This document shows positions 56,365 to 64,000 of a stretch of 64,000 nucleotides of DNA, piece by piece; the first letter of the stretch is position 1; each line of letters opens with the position of its first letter. The stretch comes from Melastoma dodecandrum (lineage: Eukaryota > Streptophyta > Magnoliopsida > Myrtales > Melastomataceae): contig JARUPY010000083.1 of the NCBI GenBank assembly GCA_029817715.1, forward strand, positions 2,666,001 to 2,730,000. The letters run 5' to 3'. Below the pieces are notes generated by a model that worked only from the letters and a program-made list of their open reading frames with translations, did not search any database and was not told the DNA's origin. The position numbers and the translations under genes were made by a program.

Positions 56365-59249
56365 TGTAATACCCCAAATTTTTCCATTGAGTTTCCTTCA
56401 TTTATTTTATTAAGTTCTTATGTCAAAAATTACAAGAACCCATTCAAATTGAAGCCCTAGCCCATATACATGGACGTGGGCCTTCCATTTCATGAATGAC
56501 ATGGCCAAGGTCCATTTAAAAGCTCACTTTATGGCTATTTTTTTTAAGTGACGAATTTTTATTTTATTTGTCATTATCTGCAATCAATCAAAATCATCTG
56601 CATTGATCATATTTAGCTGATTCATCGTATCCCCTTTGATTATTGTTCCTTTCTTGAATTCTCATTAGATGATTTGGGAGAAATCATTTGTTACCCAAAA
56701 ATAGTGAAACAATCCCATGTTTCTTTCATCACAAAATTTATACTTTCTCTTGATGGCTAAAAATCCTCTTTTGGTATTTAGAAATATCCATCAGATAATT
56801 AGGAACCGGACGTAAAAAAAGAAAAAAATTCAAAGATTCCCTTATTAGAGAATCTCTAAAATCCTAAGAGCAAAAGCCATCCCATCCCCTATCAGAGAAT
56901 AAGAGAATCAGGTCTCTGAGCCCAGACATCTCCTCTGGGGAACCGGAGAGTCCACCCCCGGGGAACCGGAGACAAATTCCTCCACATACAACCGGAGGCC
57001 AACTCCTCTAGGTATAAATAGAAACCGGAGCCAAGAACCCCCCCTCTCCAGTGCTGACGAGCCAAAGCCTCCCGACCAGTCGACACCCTTCTCTCCGACG
57101 ACACCGCCACCTGCCACAGCCACAACCCAAGTATGGTGCTCCAAGGCAGCCTTCTAACGGACTCCCCGACGTCCTTCTTCTTCCTCGGGACACCCCGAGG
57201 CGAGGCAACCCCTCGGTGAGTTTTCGATTTTTTTTTTATATATTCATTCAGCCTGTCTTTTAATTTAGAACATGGCTGACCACCTTTTACATTTGTTGAA
57301 CTCATCGCACGTGATGTGGGGATCGCGAAACTGAGCCCCGACGGAGCAGCGTAGCCTCGACCGAAATGCAAGGGAGTCAGCCCGGAGGCCATAAGTTTCA
57401 CGTCCATTGTCGGAATCAGACAAAATCTGGTTCTATCAGTTCTTTATCCTGTTAACATGATTGTGATTAAATTTTAGCCAATTTAGTTGAGTTTTTCCTT
57501 ATTTCTGACTAAATATACTTGGATTCCATATGCTGGAATAACGAATTACAAAAAACGCATGTGTTTGATCATATCTGTTTTTGTTCTTCAGACTATACTT
57601 TAATTATAAAAATAATTTTTATAAAAATCACGTTTAATGATCTTTGTTTTGATAAATTATGCACGAATTTATCATTTTTAGATTTCAAGTTATGATTTTC
57701 TGAATATTAACCATATTTCTGCCATGTTTTAAGTACCATGTATCATAAACTATTTTGTTTTAAAATTTATACATGTTCAAAAATTTTGAAATTTTAATAT
57801 GTTATTTCTTATATGAATAGAAAGACATATAATTTTATTTTACTGAATTTTGACGTTTTCTGATTTAAATATGCTTAAAACGATTTCGACATGTGATCTG
57901 AACATTTTTCACAGTTTTGTTTCTGTAAAACCAATTTCATTTATTTTTTGTGAATCTATTTCCTATAAGCTTTTACAAACATGATTTTGCTTAAGTTAAG
58001 CATCTTTTAACACTAGTTTTGCTTCATTTGGATTTCTGGATCAAAAGTTACATATTTTTCTTTAAGTGGTCTACAATCAGATCGCGCGTTTCTTTAAGTG
58101 GTCTGCAATCAGATCGCGCGTCGGGTTCGACCCAATTTCGTGAAATTTTCCGCTATGTTGGGTTTAATATCTTAATTCAAAAATTTTATATTTCATGTTT
58201 TTATCAGGTTAAGAATATATTCCTATAATTTTATGATTTTTTAGAGTCAATTTGCATATTTTTCGACATTTTCCCTACATTGCATCATTGAGTTGTTTTG
58301 GGCTCTTTGATTGTTTTAATATTGGGCTTGCAGGTATTCGTGGACCATCAACTTCGTTGGTCAACTTCAACACACCTAGAAGGAGTCCCTGTAGACGGTG
58401 CTCAAGACATGACGACACGTGGAGTTTGACCCCGGTGGATGCTTCACAAAAGCAGCCCCAACTGACGAGCTTAGTCGATGACATGCCATCCCGGCAGGCC
58501 ACAGGTACATGAGGGAGGTTCGAGCCTCCCGTTTTTTTATTTTTATTTTCACATGTAACGGGTCGTGGGCCCAAGTGCATAGGCCCACGATCACCACCCT
58601 TTCCCGCTCCCTTTGATCTCAATAATTGTCTGTGCTTGGCCACATGCCTTAGGCTCATAGGTTTATCGTCGCATGTTATTTTCCAAACACACATGAGTTC
58701 GGGTCCAAAGCCTGAATCGGGTCCAACGCCCATAAAACATTAATATGAGTCCGGAGTCATGTCCGGATCGGGTCCAACACCCGTTAACAAAGAATAAACT
58801 TTTGGAGCAAGCGCCACCTTTTCGCATGTTAGAATGTAAGAGTTAGTAACTAGTAATCCCCGAACCAACTATTTTTTCTAACTTAAACAGATTTTGTAAA
58901 TAAAGTCGGTGGCGACTCCGTATAGTTTACCTAGGTTAAACAACAACAAATTTTTTACGGAGCCATTTTGAATGAGGAACTGACGACGCGAGCCGCTCCT
59001 AATTTCTCCCGAAAGTTCCTTCTTTGGATCATGCTCCGCCTTTCGCCCGCCGCCTCTTAGGAAAACAGAGACGGTCGGCTAGGGCCCGAGCAGGCCCAGT
59101 TAGGAACCCAGGGAGGGATCACCCAATTCCCTTCCGCAGCGTCCGACGCTCGAGTCGTGACGTCGATCGGTTGGGCCTTGGGGAGCGGCCCCGGATCCTC
59201 GTGTCGTCCGAACCGCCACGCACATGCTAGGCCAGAAGGCGCGCATACA
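56365..59249 (+). repeat. 5' LTR of the third gypsy-family element
   Basis: 2885 bp, clearly related to LTR_A/B in the last about 900 bp (58430-59249) but diverged and longer in the first part. It contains a TATAAATA at 57013-57020 and a 36-bp direct duplication at about 58059-58130 (AAGTGGTCTxCAATCAGATC). Confidence 0.75.
57013..57020 (+). promoter_or_regulatory. TATA box in the third LTR
   Basis: TATAAATA in the context GGTATAAATAGAAACC, a strong plant TATA match, about 650 bp into the LTR. Confidence 0.5.
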
Positions 59250-59256
59250 TCCCGGA

Positions 59257-59275
59257 TGGCGACTCCGCTGGGGAC
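59257..59275 (+). other. Primer binding site of the third gypsy-family element
   Basis: TGGCGACTCCGCTGGGGAC, identical to the PBS at 18133-18115, and with the same 7-nt TCCCGGA spacer from the LTR end. Confidence 0.82.
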
Positions 59276-59699
59276 TCCATATGTGGATTCTTTTCAAACA
59301 CTCTTACATTTTCAATCCACATGCGGAGAGGAGTCCTTGTTTGCGCATGTCATTGCTTGGCTCGGTGCCCTTTGTCTGCCCTCATGGTTGTGTTTGTTTA
59401 CCGCTTACTAGGCATGTCTAGGAGTGCCCGAACCCGGGGTTAGGATTTTTAAGGGGGTCACCGAGAGGCCCAGTCTGTTGCTCTTTGCGTATGGTTTTTG
59501 GCCGGGGCCCCGCCTCGCTTAGTCCGAGGGAGGTTTAGAGGCCTTCATCCGAGAGTCTAGAATTGATTGCTCACTACAGGTACCAGACGCCTCACGTGCA
59601 TTTCTTTGTTACTGAGTGGCTACTACATGTGCAGGGACAGGTCTCAGGTACGCTTTGCCTGCGATAAACTGTAGAGCTAACACTACTTGTTTTGCAGGA

Positions 59700-61359
59700 C
59701 TTCAAGAATCCTCTTTTCTCCCTCCCTACCTATTTATTGTTTACTGCATTCATGTATTCGCATGACCACATGAGTGTATGTTCGATTGCAGTAGTTACAT
59801 TATCATGTCATTCACAGTAATCGCTCCATTGCATCACCACGTCTCATTTACAATTGTAGTTACATAATGCATACTTTTCTGCATATAGGAGTGCGATTAA
59901 GTATCATCACAAATTTATCATGCATCGATTACATTATTGCATTATACTAATCCACACATTCTCTCGATTTTCCTTCTGAGGTTTAATTCTTCAACATGGC
60001 TCCTCGAACGGGACAAGGGACAAAGCATGACATTACAAATCTACAAGCACAAGAATGCCAAGGATTTATCGACGACTACCAACGCTCAAAGTCGAATATC
60101 TAACAACATGAAGACCAAAGTTTCCATTACGGCTACCAAGGTCCAAAGCCGTGCGTCAAACGACATGAGCCCAAAGTGATATCAACGGCTACCAAAGTAC
60201 AAAGCCAAACGCGAACACCAAAGATCACCCAACGACTACCAAAGTTCAAAGTCGAATCTACAACAACATGAAAACCCCAAGGAGGTTACATCTCACCAGC
60301 CAACCGCAGTCAACATCGGAGCTAATGACGAGCCCATAATTCTGTTAATGGACATGCTATGATTAGACACACCGGGTACATCACGTCCCTACTAATCCGA
60401 CAACCGCACCAAAGAAGCATAACCAATCCCTACATCATCATTCACCGCAACTTTGACATCAACGGAGACATCTTTCCCAACTTCTTCCACCTTGGACATG
60501 AAGATGATATTCTTCCGCTCATCCTCAGTCATGATTCTCAACATTGGACAATTCAGACAAGGGCAATCCCCAAATTACAACCCAAGCCCCGATCCTCAAC
60601 AAGAGGCAATCCTCAAGTCTACGTCTCAATCCCTGATCATCAATATCCTCCAATCGGGGACAAGTGGCAAATCCTTTGACCGGGAGTGCATTCTAGCACA
60701 AGGGGCAAACCCCGCCTTCACAACGACCTCACGAGATCGGGACACCTGCAAGCAATCGACCTCACCGTCTCTCAGATAACAAGAACTCAACGAGCATCGG
60801 ATCCAAAGCATCCCCACGACCAAAACATGAACATGGACTAGATCGTTCAAGAAACGGCGGATACATAGCGTGATCGGCATCAGAAGCTCCCATTCGCATT
60901 ACTCGCCTTCCAACAACTCAAGACATGTCTGGCGGAACCACCGATATTCAAACCGCCGACACCGAGTCATCCATTTATCTCACAACAAAGATGTATCATC
61001 TGAGGCAACGTTTACATAACAGCTTCCCCCACACCAAAGAACATGCAATCTACCCTAACGATGATGCATACTCGGACTTGGGCAACTCCCATCAAGCTCA
61101 TCCACGATACCTAAGTGATCAATCCAGCAGAAATTCAATCACTGACTCTCTGGAGCTCGTCCCAAGGTGAAGGCCCACCACATGAAAGGCCAGTTACCCG
61201 CCCAGACCCACCTCAATGGGCAATAAACAATGCACATCCAAGAATAATCGACTTGACTATTAAGGAGACGTTTGCTATCAATCACGCCCTTTCTAGAAAG
61301 CAACCACGTTAACGGAAAAAAAACTGTCAGAAGCACTCAATGCAGACACTCTTCAATGT
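59700..61359 (+). other. Unassigned internal region of the third element
   Basis: Where ORF1 and gag-pol would be expected, only short overlapping frames without recognisable domains occur. A minisatellite with units like GGCTACCAAAGTxCAAAGCC lies at about 60065-60260 (four copies). The rest is C/A-rich on the plus strand. No protein is called. Confidence 0.5.
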
Positions 61360-63990
61360 TACTACACATAAAAGGGAGTATTCGTTCCATGATCAATACT
61401 TTCCGATTTGTGAAAATAATTTACATGAGCTCACTTATTTTAGCCCTTGTCGCATGTTGACGAAGGCGTGAGTGGCAGGGTGGTAAAGTTTCGAGCTAAA
61501 GCCTTGAAACAGTTTTGAGCCAAAGCTTCAAAATATCCTTCGTTGTCAACAAAACGACGATCTACATGAAAGGGAGTATTCGTTCCTCAACTAATACCTT
61601 CTCTGTAGAACAGGTTACAAGAGTTTACTTGTTTTGCCCTTTGGCTTGTCTCATAGGTACATGAATATCCTAGGCAGACGACGAAGGCGAGAGTAGTAGG
61701 GTGGAAAAGTTTCGAACCAAAGTTTCGAAACAACTTTCGTTGACAAAACAATGACGACAACATGAGAACAATCCGGGGCAAATCTCCAAGCGATCCTAGG
61801 GCAAATCCCCACCGATCCTGAGACAAATCTCCAAGCGATCGTAAGGCAAATCCCTGACCGATCCTGTGGCAAATCTCCGAGTAATCATGGACATATCTCC
61901 GAGTGATCCAGGGGCAAATCCCCAAGCTATCCTGGGAGAAGGCTGAGCAATCTTGGTTAATTCTCCGTTAACAAACCAACGAATCACATGAAAGGGAGTA
62001 TTCATTCTTTGACTAATGCTTTCTTTGCAAAATGAGTTACATGAGCTTACTTGTTGTGCCCCTCCATGCTTATCTCAGGGAGTACGTGAGCGTCCTAGAC
62101 AGACAATCAACGAATTTCGAACCGGAGCTTCGAAACAATCTTTGTTAGAATACTTCTTATCCCCAAGGAACCGGGGCAAAAACGTTGACAATACACATGA
62201 AAAGGGAGAATAATACAAATATTACTCTCTTCATCAAGCTAAGTGAAATTACATGAGCTCATTTCGCTTACGTCCTTTGTCTCGTGGGCAGGTACAAGAG
62301 CTCCTCACACGAATGGTACACAACTCCTATGACAAAGGTGAGGGAAAGGGTGGCAAAACTTCAAGCCAAAGTCTTGTCGCAATTTCGTCAAATCCTTCGA
62401 TTCCTATGGATGAAGATGCACTGACGAAATTATACAAAGGGAAGTATCAAAGCTCCACTTCACCTTTCTTATAAATGAAATTACATGAGCAAATTTCATT
62501 TTTACTCTAAAAGAATTAAGTTGCACGAAGACACTTGTTTTCTTGTCATCTGTTTGATAGGTACATGAGCAACCTTATACAACGGATACAAAACCAGAGT
62601 AGCCACTTCGTCAAACCTTCGATTCCATCGGACGAAGACGCAATGACGAAACCATACAAAAGGGAAGTACCAAAACTCTACTTCACTTTTCTTACAAATG
62701 AAGTTACAAAAGTAAACTTTATTCTTACTCTAACAGAAATAAGTCACATGAACTTACTTGTTTCTCATCATCTATTTGATAGGTACATGAGCACCCTTAT
62801 ACAACAGACACAAGGCACGAGTAGATTTCGCCAATCCTTTGATTCCTGCGGACAAAGATGCACTGACGAAACATAAAAGGGAAGTACCAACACTCTACTT
62901 CACCTTTCTCGCAAAAAAAAAAAGATGAAGTTACATGAACAAACATCATTTCTACTCTAAAAGATACAAGTTGCACGAGCCTACTTGTTTTCTCATTATC
63001 CATTTGATAGACACATGAGCAACCTTATAAACGGACACAAGGCTAGAGTAAAATTTCATCAATCCTTCGATTCCTGCGGACGAAGACGCAATGATGAAAC
63101 CACATAAAAAGGGAAGTACCAAAACTCTACTTCGCCTTCATACAAAACGGGGTTATAGGAGCAAACTTCATTTATACTCTAAAAGAAACAAGTTACACGA
63201 ACTCACTTGTTTTTTTCGCCATCTGTTTGATAGGTACATGAGCAACCTTATATAGCAGTCCATGGCAAGAGTAGCATTTCGCCAATCCTTTGATCATATC
63301 CGACAAAGACGCAATGGCGAAAAGACATGAAAGGGAGTATTAATCCAATTTTAATACTTTCTTTGCGGAACAAGTTATATGAGTTCACTTGTTGTCCGCC
63401 CTTTGGCGAGTGCAGGTACATGAACTTCCTTGCATTACGAGCAAAGGCACGGGCGGTTGGGTGGAAATTTCGAATCAAAATTCGAGATTGCCTTTGTTTA
63501 TCACCAATGATGATTACATTAATTCAATTCTAACACTTTCTCTATAAAACAAGTTACAAGAGCTCACTTGTATTTCCGCCCTTTGGCGAGTGTAGTGTAA
63601 GTACATGAGCATCCTACATTACAGACAAAGACGCGGGCGGTTGGGTGGAAAATTTCGAACCAAAGCTTCGAAATTGCCTTTGTCGTCACCAAAGATGACC
63701 CTACCAAAAAAGAGTATCATTTACACTGCTCTCTAGCAAAATTTTTATCATTCCCTAGATAGAGTCACACCTCCATTTCCTCAGCTGGAGCCATGCTTCC
63801 ATTTCCCCACATTGGAGTCTGTTACACCGCATACAAGCATATTCTTCTAGAACGACCATCAAGATGGGCATATTCATCTCATATCCCCAGCGAATACCCA
63901 ACTTTATTATAATCTCCCCAAGCGAGAGTCGAAGTACATGAGCTAACTTCACCTCCGTCCGTTGTCAACTGTGTAGGCACATGGACTCCG
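61360..63990 (+). repeat. Tandem-repeat tail, about 210-bp units
   Basis: Units start with AAGGGAGTATT or AAGGGAAGTACC at about 61370, 61569, 61989, 62196, 62432, 62655, 62872, 63105, 63327 and 63705 (spacing about 200-235, once double). Each then has AGTTACATGAGC..CTTGTTT, GGTACATGAGCAxCCT, a GACAAAGACGC-like block and a TTCGAAxC/TTCGTCAA block. The same units, fewer in number, are in the tail of the first element (about 7900-8698). Confidence 0.82.
61766..61940 (+). repeat. 23-bp minisatellite within the tail
   Basis: About eight diverged units of the form GGGCAAATCTCCAAGCGATCC, replacing part of one 210-bp unit. Confidence 0.75.
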
Positions 63991-64000
63991 CACAGTACGG

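Larger units (their letters stand above)
56365..64000 (+). mobile_element. Third gypsy-family element, plus strand, without visible gag/pol (runs off the window)
   Basis: LTR 56365-59249 (starts TGTAATACCCCAAATTTT, ends GCGCATACA), PBS 59257-59275, leader 59276-59700 homologous to 18114-17700, then unassigned sequence and a tandem-repeat tail homologous to the 3' tail of the first element. At 63990 the sequence corresponds to about 7960 of the first element, so the 3' LTR should lie beyond the window. Absence of ORF1, gag and pol between leader and tail makes it a large non-autonomous derivative (LARD-like). Confidence 0.78.

Noticed and set aside
60359..61312. Overlapping plus-strand frames in the third element
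   Set aside because: Low-information Ser/His/Pro-rich translations in competing frames, no recognisable retroelement domain.

Overview
The window is nuclear plant DNA, almost certainly from a woody eudicot. Evidence: intron-containing MATE/DTX, BODYGUARD, VAR3/OZ1 and R2R3-MYB genes, plus Tat/Ogre-type Ty3-gypsy, Mutator-like (MULE), hAT and Copia elements. A rosid such as a member of Myrtales is my guess; the species cannot be fixed from this sequence. There is no bacterial, organellar or CRISPR content.

Region 1-41 kb is a small gene cluster broken apart by nested transposons. The ancestral unit is a minus-strand MATE transporter gene plus a minus-strand OXLD1/UPF0651-like gene. It exists twice in tandem: unit 1 is MATE1 at 1888-3973 and OXLD1 pseudogene at 33572-34053; unit 2 is MATE2 at 34376-36451 and intact OXLD1 at 37221-37706. 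Unit 1 has been split by two large insertions. The first is a Tat/Ogre-like Ty3-gypsy element (4339-23323) present as LTR - full internal region - LTR - truncated internal region - truncated LTR. The second is a 9.9-kb MULE (23569-33480) with long terminal inverted repeats, arrays of short palindromes, a MuDR-type transposase and a plant mobile domain (PMD) gene. A hAT element (25299-28996) is nested inside that PMD gene. A third, more diverged MATE copy lies on the plus strand (38760-40869) and carries two frameshifts. Small TIR elements sit at 920-1396 and 37792-38457.

Region 41-54 kb is ordinary genic DNA: a GT47 (ARAD-like) gene fragment, a BODYGUARD-family alpha/beta hydrolase (4 exons, minus), a VAR3/OZ1 RanBP2 zinc-finger protein (5 exons, minus, one GC-AG intron) and an R2R3-MYB of the MYB52/54/105/117 type (plus). 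VAR3 and MYB are divergent across 2.3 kb.

Region 54-64 kb is repeats: a Copia pol remnant (minus), then a plus-strand relative of the gypsy family consisting of a 2.9-kb LTR (56365-59249), PBS, leader and a long tail of about 210-bp tandem repeats. No gag or pol is visible before the window ends.

The intact host genes appear to be MATE1, MATE2, OXLD1 (copy 2), BODYGUARD-like, VAR3-like and MYB. Exon models for MATE1, MATE2, BODYGUARD, VAR3 and MYB were built by hand from splice sites and all sum to whole codons. All transposon genes carry stops or frameshifts.
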